Source: Owenia fusiformis (taxonomy: Eukaryota > Annelida > Polychaeta > Sabellida > Oweniidae). Taken from it: a stretch of DNA of 64,000 bases. Numbering within the stretch: the stretch's first letter is position 1; each line of letters starts with the position of its first letter. Under the pieces are notes generated by a model, which was not told the DNA's origin, made no database searches, and worked only from the letters and a program-made list of their open reading frames with translations. A program made the position numbers and the translations under genes. The stretch covers positions 1 to 64,000 of the forward strand of contig CAIIXF020000125.1 in NCBI GenBank assembly GCA_903813345.2, written 5' to 3'. Below, one piece after another: positions 24,194 to 38,775 of the stretch.

Positions 24194-27100
24194 GTGTGTT
24201 TGTATACCTATAGTCTCATGTTTTGGTGTAGCAGACGTAGTTGGCGTTGTCAACACAGTACATACTATGAAGTTTTCATTTTAAATAAAATACTTGTAGC
24301 AAAAGTAGCTATACCCAGGGTACACCATGGAGTGTGTGTGTATACCTATAGACTCATGTTTAGATGTAGCAAGCGTAGTTGGCGGAGTAAACATACTATG
24401 CTCTTTTTATACCCAGGGTACACCATGGCAGTGTGTGTGTACACCTATAGACTCATTTTTAGGTGTAGCAAGCGTATTGGCGTAGTAATACTAACATACT
24501 ATACTGTTTTTGTTCATTTAAATACCCGTAGCAGACGTAGCTGTACTTAGGGTGACCCTACAGTGTGTATGTATACCTATAGACTCATGTTTAGATGTAG
24601 CAAGCGTATTGGCTTAGTAATATTAACATACTATACTGTTTTTGTTCATTTAAATACCCGTAGCAGACGTAGTTGTACTTAGGGTGACCCTACAGTGTGT
24701 ATGTATACCTATAGACTCATGTTTATGTGTAGCAAGTGTATTGGCGTAGTAAACATACTATACTGTTTTTCTTCAAGACGTAGCATACCTAGTTGTATAT
24801 ACAGTGTGAATGTATACCTATGGACTCGTGTTTAGGTGTAGCAAGCTTATTGGCGTAGTAAACATACTATACTGTTTTTGTTCAATTAAATAATCGTAGC
24901 AGACGTAGTTGGACATAGGTTGACCCTATAGTGTGTATGTATACCTATGGACTCATGTTTTGGTGTAGCAGGCGTAGTTGGCGTAGTCAACACAGTATGT
25001 AGCTATACCCAGGGTACACAATGGCACTGTGTGTGTACACATATAGACTCATGTTTAGGTGTAGCAAGCGTATTGGCGTAGTAAACATACTATACTGTTT
25101 TTGTTCCACTAAATAGCCGTAGCAGACGTAGTTGTACACAGGGTGACCCTACAGTGTATATGTATATCTATACTCATGTTTTGGTGTAGCAGGTGTAGTT
25201 TGCGTAGTCAACACAGTATGTAGCTATACCCTGGGTACACCATGGCAGTGTGTGTGTATACCTATAGACTCATGTTTAGGTGTAGCAAGCGTAGTTGGCG
25301 GAGTAAACATACTATACTGTTTTTGTTTTTAATTAAATACCCGTAGCAGACGTAGTTGTACATGGGGTGACCCTACAGTGTATATTTATACCTATAGACT
25401 CATGTTTAGGTGTAGCAAGCGTAGTTGGCGGAGTAAACATACTATACTGTTTTTGTTTTTAATTAAATACCCGTAGCAGACGTAGTTGTACATGGGGTGA
25501 CCCTACAGTGTGTATGTATACCTATAGTCTCATGTTTTGGTGTAGCAGACGTAGTTGGCGTTGTCAACACAGTACATACTATAAGGTTTTCATTTTAAAT
25601 AAAATACTTGTAGCAGAAGTAGCTATACCCAGGGTACACCATGGAGTGTGTATATACCTATAGACTCATGTTTAGATGTAGCAAGCGTAGTTGGCGGAGT
25701 AAACATACTATGCTCTTTTTATACCCAGGGTACACCATGGCAGTGTGTACTGTTTTTGTTCATTTAAATACCCGTAGCAGACGTAGTTGTACATAGGGTG
25801 ACCCTACAGTGTGTATGTATACTTATAGTCTCATGTTTTGGTGTAGCAGACGTAGTTGGCGTTGTCAACACAGTACATACTATGAAGTTTTCATTTTAAA
25901 TAAAATACTTGTAGCAGAAGTAGCTATACCCAGGGTACACCATGGAGTGTGTGTTTACCTATAGACTCATGTTTAGATGAAGCAAGCGTAGTTGGCGGAG
26001 TAAACATACTATGCTCTTTTTATACCCAGGGTACACCATGGCAGTGTGTGTGTACACCTATAGACTCATGTTTAGGTGTAGCAAGCGTATTGGCGTAGTA
26101 AACATACTATACTGTTTTTGTTCCATTAAATAGCCGTAGCAGACGTAGTTGTACATAGGGTGACCCTACAGTGTATATGTATATCTATAGACTCATGTTT
26201 TGGTGTAGAAGGCGTAGTTTGCGTAGTCAACACAGTATGTAGCTATACCCTGGGTACACCATGGCAGTGTGTGTGTATACCTATAGACTCATGTTATGGT
26301 GTAGCAAGCGTAGTTGGCGGAGTAAACATACTATTCTGGTTTTGTTTTTAATTAAATACCCGTAGCAGACGTAGTTGTACATAGGGTGACCCTACAGTGT
26401 ATATGTATACCAATAGACTCATGTTTTGATGTAGCAGGCGTAGTTGGCGAAGTCAACACAGTACATACTATGAAGTGGTAAGTTTCAATAAAATACTAGT
26501 AGCAGACGAAACTATACCCAAGGTACACCATGGCAGTGTGTGTGTATACTTATATTGTGTATACTCAGGTTTACACCATGGCAGTGTACACCAGTGCTGT
26601 AATTGTGTGTACCTATGTAGTATGTAGCTATATCCAGGGTACACCATGGCAGTGTGTGTGTACACCCATAGACTCAAGTTAAGGAGTAGCAAGCGCATTG
26701 GCGTAGTAATATTTACATACTATACTCTTTTTGTTCATTTAAATACCCGTAGCAGACGTAGTTGTACATGGGGTGACCCTACAGTGTATATGTATACCTA
26801 TAGTCTCATGTTTTGGTGTAGCAGACGTAGTTGGCGTTGTCAACACAGTACATACTATGAAGTTTTCATTTTAAATAAAATAATTGTAGCAGAAGTAGCT
26901 ATACCCAGGGTACACCATGGCAGTGTGTGTGTACACCTATAGACTCATGTTTAGGTGTAGCAAGCGTATTGGCGTAGTAATATTCACATACTATACTGTT
27001 TTTGTTCATTTAAATACCCGTAGCAGACGTAGTTGTACATAGGGTGACCCTACAGTGTGTATGTATACCTATAGATTCATGTTTAGGTGTAGCAAGCGTA

Positions 27101-28911
27101 TTGGCGTAGTAATATTAGCATACTATACTGTTTTTGTTCATTTAAATATCCGTAGCAGACGTATTTGTACTTAGGGTGACCCTACAGTGTGTATGTATAC
27201 CTATAGACTCATGTTTAGGTGTAGCAAGCGTATTGGCGTAGTAAACATACTATACTGTTTTTCTTCAAGACGTAGCAGACGTAGTTGTATATACAGTGTG
27301 TATGTTTACCTATGGACTCGTGTTTAGGTGTAGCAAGCTTATTGTTTTTGTTCCATTAAATAGCCGTAGCAGACGTAGTTGTACATGGGTGACCCTACAA
27401 TGTGTATGTATACTTATAGTCTCATGTTTTGGTGTAGCAGACGTATTTGGCGTTGTCAACACAGTACATACTATGAAGTGGAAAGTTTCAATGAAATACT
27501 CGTAGCAGACGAAACTATACTCAAGGTACACCATGGCAGTGTGTGTGTATACCTATAGACTCATGTTTAGGTGTAGCAAGCATATTGGCGTAGTAAACAT
27601 CCTATACTGGTTTTGTTCAATTAAATAACCGTAGCAGACGTAGTTGGACATAGGTTGACCCTATAGTGTGTATGTATACCTATGGACTCATGTTTTGGTG
27701 TAGCAGGCGTAGTTGGCGTAGTCAGCACAGTATGTAGCTATACCCAGGGTACACCATGGCAGTGTGTTTGTACACCTATAGACTCATGTTTAGGTGTAGC
27801 AAGCGTATTGGCGTAGTAATATTAACATACTATACTGTTTTTGTTCATTTAAATACCCGTAGCAGACGTAGCTGTACTTAGGGTGACCCTACAGTGTGTA
27901 TGTATACCTTTAGTCTCATGTTTTGGTGTAGCAGACGTAGTTGGCGTTGTCAACACAGTACATACTATAAGGTTTTTATTTTAAATAAAATACTTGTAGC
28001 AGAAGTAGCTATACCCAGGGTACACCATGGAGTGTGTGTGTATAGCTATAGACTCATGTTTAGGTGTAGCAAGCGTATTGGCGTAGTAAACATCCTATAC
28101 TGGTTTTTTTCAATTAAATAACCGTAGCAGATGTAGTTGGACATAGGTTGACCCTATAGTGTGTATGTATACCTATGGACTCATGTTTTGGTGTAGCAGG
28201 CGTAGTTGGCGTAGTCAACACAGTATGTAGCTATATCCAGGGTACACCATGGCAGTGTGTGTGTACACCTATAGACTCAAGTTAAGGAGTAGCAAGCGTA
28301 TTGGCGTAGTAATATTAACATACTATACTCTTTTTGTTCATTTAAATACCCGTAGCAGACGTAGTTGTACATGGGGTGACCCTACAGTGTGTATGTATAC
28401 CTATAGTCTCATGTTTTGGTGTAGCAGACGTAGTTGGCGTTGTCAACACAGTACATACTATGAAGTTTTCATTTTAAATAAAATAATTGTAGCAGAAGTA
28501 GCTATACCCAGGGTACACCATGGCAGTGTGTGTGTACACCTATAGACTCATGTTTAGGTGTAGCAAGCGTATTGGCGTAGTAATATTAACATACTATACT
28601 GTTTTTGTTCATTTAAATACCCGTAGCAGACGTAGTTGTACATAGGGTGACCCTACAGTGTGTATGTATACGTATAGACTCATGTTTAGGTGTAGCAAGC
28701 GTATTGTTCATTTAAATATCCGTAGCAGACGTATTTGTACTTAGGGTGACCCTACAGTGTGTATGTATACCTATAGACTCATGTTTAGGTGTAGCAAGCG
28801 TATTGGCGTAGTAATATTAATATACTATACTGTTTTTGTTCATTAAAATACCCGTAGCAGACGTAGTTGTACTTAGGGTGACCCTACAGTGTGTATGTAT
28901 ACCTATAGACT

Positions 28912-29038
28912 CATGTTTAGGTGTAGCAAGTGTATTGGCGTAGTAAACATACTATACTGTTTTTGTTCAATTAAATACCCGTAGCAGACGTAGTTGTACT
29001 TAGGGTGACCCTACAGTGTGTATGTATACCTATAGACT
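28912..29038. repeat. Extra 127-bp monomer in U3
   Basis: An added monomer with GCAAGTGTATTGGCG and TGTTCAATTAAATACCC, next to a similar monomer ending in TCTTCAAGA. U1 and U2 lack it. U7 has it at 61992-62118. It links U3 and U7 as descendants of the same copy. Confidence 0.85.
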
Positions 29039-29247
29039 CATGTTTAGGTGTAGCAAGTGTATTGGCGTAGTAAACATACTATACTGTTTTTCTTCAAGAC
29101 TTAGCAGACGTAGTTGTATATACAGTGTGTATGTATACCTATGGACTCGTGTTTAGGTGTAGCAAGCTTATTGGACTTATGTTTTGGTGTAGCAGGCGTA
29201 GTTGGCGTAGTCAATGCAGTATGTAGCTATACCCAGGGTACACCATG

Positions 29248-30451
29248 GCAGTGTGTGTGTACACCTATAGACTCATGTTTAGGTGTAGCAAGCGTATTGG
29301 CGTAGTAATATTAGCATACTATACTGTTTTTGTTCATTTAAATACCCGTAGCAGACGTAGTTGTACTTAGGGTGACCTGGCAGTGTGTATGTATACCTAA
29401 AGACTCATGTTTAGGTGTAGCAAGCGTATTGGCGTAGTAAACATACTATACTGTTTTTCTTCAAGACGTAGCAGACGTAGTTGTATATACAGTGTGTATG
29501 TATACCTATGGACTCGTGTTTAGGTGTAGCAAGCTTATTGGCGTAGTAAACATACTATACTGTTTTTGTTCAATTAAATAGCCGTAGCAGACGTAGTTGT
29601 ACATGGGTGACCCTACAGTGTGTATGTATACTTATAGTCTCATGTTTTGGTGTAGCAGACGTAGTTGGCGTTGTCAACACAGTACATACTATGAAGTTTT
29701 CATTTTAAATAAAATAATTGTAGCAGAAGTAGCTATACCCGGGGTACACCATGGAGTGTGTGTTTACCTATAGACTCATGTTAAGATGAAGCAAGCGTAG
29801 TTGGCGGAGTAAACATACTATGCTCTTTTTATACCAAGGGTACACCATGGCAGTGTGTGTGTACACCTATAGACTCATGTTTAGGTGTAGCCAGCGTATT
29901 GGCGTAGTAATATTAGCATACTATACTGTTTTTGTTCATTTAAATACCCGTAGCAGACGTAGTTGTACTTAGGGTGACCCTACAGTGTGAATGTATACCT
30001 AAAGACTCATGTTTAGGTGTAGCAAGCGTATTGGCGTAGTAAACATACTTTACTGTTTTTCTTCAAGACGTAGCAGACGTAGTTGTATATACAGTGTGTA
30101 TGTATACCTATGGACTCGTGTTTAGGTGTAGCAAGCTTATTGGCGTAGTAAACATACTATACTGTTTTTGTTCAATTAAATAGCCGTAGCAGACGTAGTT
30201 GTACATGGGTGACCCTACAGTGTGTATGTATACTTATAGTCTCATGTTTTGGTGTAGCAGACGTAGTTGGCGTTGTCAACACAGTACATACTATGAAGTT
30301 TTCATTTTAAATAAAATACTTGTAGCAGAAGTAGCTATACCTGGGGTACACCATGGAGTGTGTGTTTACCTATAGACTCATGTTAAGATGAAGCAAGCGT
30401 AGTTGGCGGAGTAAACATACTATGCTCTTTTTATACCAAGGGTACACCATG
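29248..30451. repeat. 602-bp tandem duplication (U3)
   Basis: Copies are 29248-29849 and 29850-30451, with the same internal differences as in U1. The duplication therefore predates the separation of U1 and U3 and was inherited by both. A private T near 30050 (CATACTTTACTG) distinguishes it from U7. Confidence 0.88.
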
Positions 30452-33400
30452 GCAGTGTGTGTGTACACCTATAGACTCATGTTTAGGTGTAGCAAGCGTA
30501 TTGGCGTAGTAATATTAACATACTATACTGTTTTTGTTCATTTAAATACCCGTAGCAGACGTAGTTGTACATAGGGTGACCCTACAGTGTGTATGTATAC
30601 CTATAGACTCATGTTTAGGTGTAGCAAGCGTATTGGCGTAGTAATATTAATATACTATACTGTTTTTGTTCATTTAAATACCCGTAGCAGACGTAGTTGT
30701 ACTTAGGGTGACCCTACAGTGTGTATGTATACCTATAGACTCATGTTTAGATGTAGCAAGTGTATTGGCGTAGTAAACATACTATACTGTTTTTCTTCAA
30801 GACTTAGCAGACGTAGTTGTATATACAGTGTGTATGTATACCTATGGACTCGTGTTTAGGTGTAGCAAGCTTATTGGACTTATGTTTTGGTGTAGCAGGC
30901 GTAGTTGGCGTAGTCAACGCAGTATGTAGCTATACCCAGGGTACACCATGGCAGTGTGTGTGTACACCTATAGACTCATGTTTAGGTGTAGCAAGCGTAT
31001 TGGCGTAGTAATATTAGCATACTATACTGTTTTTGTTCATTTAAATACCCGTAGCAGACGTAGTTGTACTTAGGGTGACCCTACAGTATGTATGTATACC
31101 TATAGTCACATGTTTTGGTGTAGCAGACGTAGTTGGCGTTGTCAACACACTACATACTATAAGGTTTTTATTTAAAATAAAATACTTGAAGCAGATGTAG
31201 CTATACCCAGGGTACACCATGGAGTGTGTGTGTATACCTATAGACTCATGTTTAGGTGTAGCAAGCGTATTGGCGTAGTAAACATCCTATACTGGTTTTG
31301 TTCAATTAAATAACCGTAGCAGGCGTAGTTAGCGTAGTCAACACAGTATGTAGCTATTCCCAGGGTACACCACGGCAGTGTGTGTGTACACCTATAGACT
31401 CAGGTTAAGGAGTAGCAAGCGTATTGGCGTAGTAATATTATCATACTATACTGTTTTTGTTCATTTAAATACCCGTAGCAGACGTAGTTGTACATAGGCT
31501 GACCCTACAGTGTGTATGTATACCTATAGTCTCATGTTTTGGTGTAGCAGACGTCGTTGGCGCTGTCAACACAGTACATACATGGTGTTTTTTAAATGAA
31601 ATACTTGTAGCAGAAGAAGCTATACCCAGGGTACACCATGGAGTGTGTGTGTATACCTATAGACTCATGTTTAGATGTAGCAAGCGTAGTTGGCGGAGTA
31701 AACATACTATTCTGGTTTTGTTTTTAATTAAATACCCGTAGCAGACGTAGTTGTACATAGGGTGACCCTACAGTGTGTATGTATACCTATAGACTCATGT
31801 TTAGGTGTAGCAAGTGTATTGGCGTAGTAAACATACTATACTGTTTTTCTTCAAGACGTAGCAGACGTAGTTGTATATACAGTGTGTATGTATACCTATG
31901 GACTCGTGTTTAGGTGTAGCAAGCTTATTGGCGTAGTAAACATACTATACTATTTTTGTTCAATTAAATACCCGTAGCAGACGTAGCTGTACTTAGGGTG
32001 ACCCTACAGTGTGTATGTATACCTATAGTCTCATGTTTTGGTGTAGCAGATGTAGTTGGCGTTGTCAACACAGTACATACTATAAGGTTTTTATTTTAAA
32101 TAAAATACTTGTAGCAGAAGTAGCTGCAGTGTGTGTGTATACTTATACTGTGTATACTCAGGTTTACACCATGGCAGTGTACCCCAGCTATACTCAATAA
32201 AATACTCGTAGCAGACGAAACTATACCCAAGGTACACCATGGCAGTGTGTGTGTATACTTATACTGTGTATACTCAGGTTTACACCATGGCAGTGTACAC
32301 CAGGGCAGTATGTGTGTATACCTATAGACTCATGTTTACGTGTAGCAAGCGTAGATGGCGTAGTAAACATACTATTTTTGTTTTCAATTAAATACCCGTA
32401 GCAGACGTAGTTGTACATAGGGTGACCCTACAGTGTGTATGTATACCTATAGTCTCATGTTTTGGTGTAGCAGGCGTAGTCAGCGAAGTCAACACAGTAC
32501 ATACTATGAAGTGGAAAGTTTCAATAAAATACTCGTAGCAGACGAAACTATACTCAAGGTACACCATGGCAGTGTGTGTGTATACCTATAGACTCATGTT
32601 TAGGTGTAGCAAGCATATTGGCGTAGTAAACATCCTATACTGGTTTTGTTCAATTAATTAACCGTAGCAGACGTAGTTGGACATAGGTTGACCCTATAGT
32701 GTGTATGTATACCTATGGACTCATGTTTTGGTGTAGCAGGCGTAGTTGGCGTAGTCAGCACAGTATGTAGCTATACCCAGGGTACACCATGGCAGTGTGT
32801 TTGTACACCTATAGACTCATGTTTAGGTGTAGCAAGCGTATTGGCGTAGTAATATTAACATACTATACTGTTTTTGTTCATTTAAATACCCGTAGCAGAC
32901 GTAGCTGTACTTAGGGTGACCCTACAGTGTGTATGTATACCTATGGACTCGTGTTTTGGTGTAGCAGACGTAGTTGGCGTTGTCAACACAGTACATACTA
33001 TGAAGTTTTCATTTTAAATGAAAAACTTGTAGCAGAAGTACCTATACCCAGGGTACACCATGGCAGTGTGTGTGTACACCTATAGACTCATGTTTAGGTG
33101 TAGCAAGCGTATTGGCGTAGTAATATTAACATACTTTACTGTTTTTGTTCATTTAAATACCCGTAGCAGACGTAGTTGTACATAGGGTGACCCTACAGTG
33201 TGTATGTATACCTATGGACTCGTGTTTTGGTGTAGTAGACGTAGTTGGCGTTGTCAACACAGTACATACTATGAAGTTTTCATTTTATATAAAATAATTG
33301 TAGCAGAAGTAGCTATACCCAGGGTACACCATGGCAGTGTGTTTGTACACCTATAGACTCATGTTTAGGTGTAGCAAGCGTATTGGCGTAGTAATATTAA

Positions 33401-36400
33401 CATACGTTACTGTTTTTGTTCATTTAAATACCCGTAGCAGACGTAGCTGTACTTAGGGTGACCCTACAGTGTGTTTGTATACCTATAGTCTCATGTTTTG
33501 GTGTAGCAGACGTAGTTGGCGTTGTCAACACAGTACATACTATAAGGTTTTTATTTTAAATAAAATACTTGTAGCAGAAGTAGCTATACTCAGGGTACAC
33601 CATGGAGTGTGTGTGTATACCTATAGACTCATGTTTAGGTGTAGCAAGCGTATTGGCGTAGTAAACATCCTATACTGGTTTTTTTTCAATTAAATAACCG
33701 TAGCAGACGTAGTTGGACATAGGTTGACCCTATAGTGTGTATGTATACCTATGGACTCATGTTTTGGTGTAGCAGGCGTAGTTGGCGTAGTCAACACAGT
33801 ATGTAGCTATATCCAGGGTACACCATGGCAGTGTGTGTGTACACCTATAGACTTAAGTTAAGGAGTAGCAAGCGTATTGGCGTAGTAATATAAACATACT
33901 TTACTGTTTTTGTTCATTTAAATACCCGTAGCAGACGTAGCTGTACTTAGGGTGACCCTACAGTGTGTTTGTATACCTATAGTCTCATGTTTTGGTGTAG
34001 CAGACGTAGTTGGCGTTGTCAACACAGTACATACTATGAAGTTTTCATTTTAAATAAAATACTTGTAGCAAAAGTAGCTATACCCAGGGTACACCATGGA
34101 GTGTGTGTGTATACCTATAGACTCATGTTTAGATGTAGCAAGCGTAGTTGGCGGAGTAAACATACTATGCTCTTTTTATACCCAGGGTACACCATGGCAG
34201 TGTGTGTGTACACCTATAGACTCATTTTTAGGTGTAGCAAGCGTATTGGCGTAGTAATACTAACATACTATACTGTTTTTGTTCATTTAAATACCCGTAG
34301 CAGACGTAGCTGTACTTAGGGTGACCCTACAGTGTGTATGTATACCTATAGACTCATGTTTAGATGTAGCAAGCGTATTGGCTTAGTAATATTAACATAC
34401 TATACTGTTTTTGTTCATTTAAATACCCGTAGCAGACGTAGTTGTACTTAGGGTGACCCTACAGTGTGTATGTATACCTATAGACTCATGTTTATGTGTA
34501 GCAAGTGTATTGGCGTAGTAAACATACTATACTGTTTTTCTTCAAGACGTAGCATACCTAGTTGTATATACAGTGTGAATGTATACCTATGGACTCGTGT
34601 TTAGGTGTAGCAAGCTTATTGGCGTAGTAAACATACTATACTGTTTTTGTTCAATTAAATAACCGTAGCAGACGTAGTTGGACATAGGTTGACCCTATAG
34701 TGTGTATGTATACCTATGGACTCATGTTTTGGTGTAGCAGGCGTAGTTGGCGTAGTCAACACAGTATGTAGCTATACCCAGGGTACACAATGGCACTGTG
34801 TGTGTACACATATAGACTCATGTTTAGGTGTAGCAAGCGTATTGGCGTAGTAAACATACTATACTGTTTTTGTTCCACTAAATAGCCGTAGCAGACGTAG
34901 TTGTACACAGGGTGACCCTACAGTGTATATGTATATCTATACTCATGTTTTGGTGTAGCAGGTGTAGTTTGCGTAGTCAACACAGTATGTAGCTATACCC
35001 TGGGTACACCATGGCAGTGTGTGTGTATACCTATAGACTCATGTTTAGGTGTAGCAAGCGTAGTTGGCGGAGTAAACATACTATACTGTTTTTGTTTTTA
35101 ATTAAATACCCGTAGCAGACGTAGTTGTACATGGGGTGACCCTACAGTGTATATTTATACCTATAGACTCATGTTTAGGTGTAGCAAGCGTAGTTGGCGG
35201 AGTAAACATACTATACTGTTTTTGTTTTTAATTAAATACCCGTAGCAGACGTAGTTGTACATGGGGTGACCCTACAGTGTGTATGTATACCTATAGTCTC
35301 ATGTTTTGGTGTAGCAGACGTAGTTGGCGTTGTCAACACAGTACATACTATAAGGTTTTCATTTTAAATAAAATACTTGTAGCAGAAGTAGTTATACCCA
35401 GGGTACACCATGGAGTGTGTATATACCTATAGACTCATGTTTAGATGTAGCAAGCGTAGTTGGCGGAGTAAACATACTATGCTCTTTTTATACCCAGGGT
35501 ACACCATGGCAGTGTGTACTGTTTTTGTTCATTTAAATACCCGTAGCAGACGTAGTTGTACATAGGGTGACCCTACAGTGTGTATGTATACTTATAGTCT
35601 CATGTTTTGGTGTAGCAGACGTAGTTGGCGTTGTCAACACAGTACATACTATGAAGTTTTCATTTTAAATAAAATACTTGTAGCAGAAGTAGCTATACCC
35701 AGGGTACACCATGGAGTGTGTGTTTACCTATAGACTCATGTTTAGATGAAGCAAGCGTAGTTGGCGGAGTAAACATACTATGCTCTTTTTATACCCAGGG
35801 TACACCATGGCAGTGTGTGTGTACACCTATAGACTCATGTTTAGGTGTAGCAAGCGTATTGGCGTAGTAAACATACTATACTGTTTTTGTTCCATTAAAT
35901 AGCCGTAGCAGACGTAGTTGTACATAGGGTGACCCTACAGTGTATATGTATATCTATAGACTCATGTTTTGGTGTAGAAGGCGTAGTTTGCGTAGTCAAC
36001 ACAGTATGTAGCTATACCCTGGGTACACCATGGCAGTGTGTGTGTATACCTATAGACTCATGTTATGGTGTAGCAAGCGTAGTTGGCGGAGTAAACATAC
36101 TATTCTGGTTTTGTTTTTAATTAAATACCCGTAGCAGACGTAGTTGTACATAGGGTGACCCTACAGTGTATATGTATACCAATAGACTCATGTTTTGATG
36201 TAGCAGGCGTAGTTGGCGAAGTCAACACAGTACATACTATGAAGTGGTAAGTTTCAATAAAATACTAGTAGCAGACGAAACTATACCCAAGGTACACCAT
36301 GGCAGTGTGTGTGTATACTTATATTGTGTATACTCAGGTTTACACCATGGCAGTGTACACCAGTGCTGTAATTGTGTGTACCTATGTAGTATGTAGCTAT

Positions 36401-36675
36401 ATCCAGGGTACACCATGGCAGTGTGTGTGTACACCCATAGACTCAAGTTAAGGAGTAGCAAGCGCATTGGCGTAGTAATATTTACATACTATACTCTTTT
36501 TGTTCATTTAAATACCCGTAGCAGACGTAGTTGTACATGGGGTGACCCTACAGTGTGTATGTATACCTATAGTCTCATGTTTTGGTGTAGCAGACGTAGT
36601 TGGCGTTGTCAACACAGTACATACTATGAAGTTTTCATTTTAAATAAAATAATTGTAGCAGAAGTAGCTATACCC

Positions 36676-36692
36676 AGGGTACACTCATGTTT
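36676..36692. repeat. 29-bp deletion scar (class B)
   Basis: AGGGTACAC is joined directly to TCATGTTTAGG, removing the CATGGCAGTGTG part up to CTATAGAC seen at 17880-17908. AC is shared at the two ends. Identical scars are at 44457/44458 and 52226/52227; U7 has the intact sequence. Confidence 0.85.
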
Positions 36693-37581
36693 AGGTGTAG
36701 CAAGCGTATTGGCGTAGTAATATTCACATACTATACTGTTTTTGTTCATTTAAATACCCGTAGCAGACGTAGTTGTACATAGGGTGACCCTACAGTGTGT
36801 ATGTATACCTATTGACTCATGTTTAGGTGTAGCAAGCGTATTGGCGTAGTAATATTAGCATACTATACTGTTTTTGTTCATTTAAATATCCGTAGCAGAC
36901 GTATTTGTACTTATGGTGACCCTACAGTGTGTATGTATACCTATAGACTCATGTTTAGGTGTAGCAAGCGTATTGGCGTAGTAAACATACTATACTGTTT
37001 TTCTTCAAGACGTAGTTGTATATACAGTGTGTATTATTACCTATGGACTCGTGTTTAGGTGTAGCAAGCTTATTGTTTTTGTTCCATTAAATAGCCGTAG
37101 CAGACGTAGTTGTACATGGGTGACCCTACAATGTGTATGTATACTTATAGTCTCATGTTTTGGTGTAGCAGACGTAGTTGGCGTTGTCAACACAGTACAT
37201 ACTATGAAGTGGAAAGTTTCAATAAAATACTCGTAGCAGACGAAACTATACTCAAGGTACACCATGGCAGTGTGTGTGTATACCTATAGACTCATGTTTA
37301 GGTGTAGCAAGCATATTGGCGTAGTAAACATCCTATACTGGTTTTGTTCAATTAAATAACCGTAGCAGACGTAGTTGGACATAGGTTGACCCTATAGTGT
37401 GTATGTATACCTATGGACTCATGTTTTGGTGTAGCAGGCGTAGTTGGCGTAGTCAGCACAGTATGTAGCTATACCCAGGGTACACCATGGCAGTGTGTTT
37501 GTACACCTATAGACTCATGTTTAGGTGTAGCAAGCGTATTGGCGTAGTAATATTAACATACTATACTGTTTTTGTTCATTT

Positions 37582-37602
37582 AAATACCCGTAGCAGACGT
37601 AG
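37582..37602. repeat. 995-bp deletion junction (class B)
   Basis: Compared with U2, the monomer beginning near 18821 is fused to the one beginning near 19816. The left parent has CATTTAAAT and GTAGCTG; the right parent has CATTAAAAT and GTAGTTG. U4 has CATTTAAAT followed by GTAGTTG, so the exchange lies in these 21 bases. The same junction is at 45355-45375 and 53124-53144. Confidence 0.85.
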
Positions 37603-38760
37603 TTGTACTTAGGGTGACCCTACAGTGTGTATGTATACCTATAGACTCATGTTTAGGTGTAGCAAGTGTATTGGCGTAGTAAACATACTATACTGTTTTT
37701 CTTCAAGACTTAGCAGACGTAGTTGTATATACAGTGTGTATGTATACCTATGGACTCGTGTTTAGGTGTAGCAAGCTTATTGGACTTATGTTTTGGTGTA
37801 GCAGGCGTAGTTGGCGTAGTCAATGCAGTATGTAGCTATACCCAGGGTACACCATGGCAGTGTGTGTGTACACCTATAGACTCATGTTTAGGTGTAGCAA
37901 GCGTATTGGCGTAGTAATATTAGCATACTATACTGTTTTTGTTCATTTAAATACCCGTAGCATACGTAGTTGTACTTAGGGTGACCCTACAGTGTGTATG
38001 TATACCTAAAGACTCATGTTTAGGTGTAGCAAGCGTATTGGCGTAGTAAACATACTATACTGTTTTTCTTCAAGACGTAGTTGTATATACAGTGTGTATG
38101 TATACCTATGGACTCGTGTTTAGGTGTAGCAAGCTTATTGGCGTAGTAAACATACTATACTGTTTTTGTTCAATTAAATAGCCGTAGCAGACGTAGTTGT
38201 ACTTAGGGTGACCCTACAGTGTGTATGTATACTTATAGTCTCATGTTTTGGTGTAGCAGACGTAGTTGGCGTTGTCAACACAGTACATACTATGAAGTTT
38301 TCATTTTAAATAAAATACTTGTAGCAGAAGTAGCTATACCTGGGGTACACCATGGAGTGTGTGTTTACCTATAGACTCATGTTAAGATGAAGCAAGCGTA
38401 GTTGGCGGAGTAAACATACTATGCTCTTTTTATACCAAGGGTACACCATGGCAGTGTGTGTGTACACCTATAGACTCATGTTTAGGTGTAGCAAGCGTAT
38501 TGGCGTAGTAATATTAACATAATATACTGTTTTTGTTCATTTAAATACCCGTAGCAGACGTAGTTGTACATAGGGTGACCCTACAGTGTGTATGTATACC
38601 TATAGACTCATGTTTAGGTGTAGCAAGCGTATTGGCGTAGTAATATTAATATACTATACTGTTTTTGTTCATTTAAATACCCGTAGCAGACGTAGTTGTA
38701 CTTAGGGTGACCCTACAGTGTGTATGTATACCTATAGACTCTTGTTTAGGTGTAGCAAGT

Positions 38761-38775
38761 GTATTGGCGTAGTAA
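38761..38775. repeat. 235-bp deletion junction (class B)
   Basis: GCAAGTGTATTGG from the left parent (near 20984) is joined to GTAGTAATATTAGC from the right parent (near 21231). The shared GTATTGGCGTAGTAA limits the exchange to 15 bases. It removes a block corresponding to U2 about 20991-21225. The same junction lies at 46534-46548 and 54303-54317. Confidence 0.85.

Larger units (their letters stand above)
24194..33962. repeat. HOR unit U3 (9769 bp), class A1, longest unit
   Basis: Same monomer order as U1, plus the 130-bp duplication (25261-25520) and an extra 127-bp monomer (28912-29038). Private markers are TAATCGTAGC near 24891 and ACAGTGTATATGTATACC near 26781; the latter recurs only in U7. 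The 602-bp tandem duplication lies at 29248-30451. From about 26 kb onward it matches U7 at an offset of 33,080 with only rare substitutions. Confidence 0.9.
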
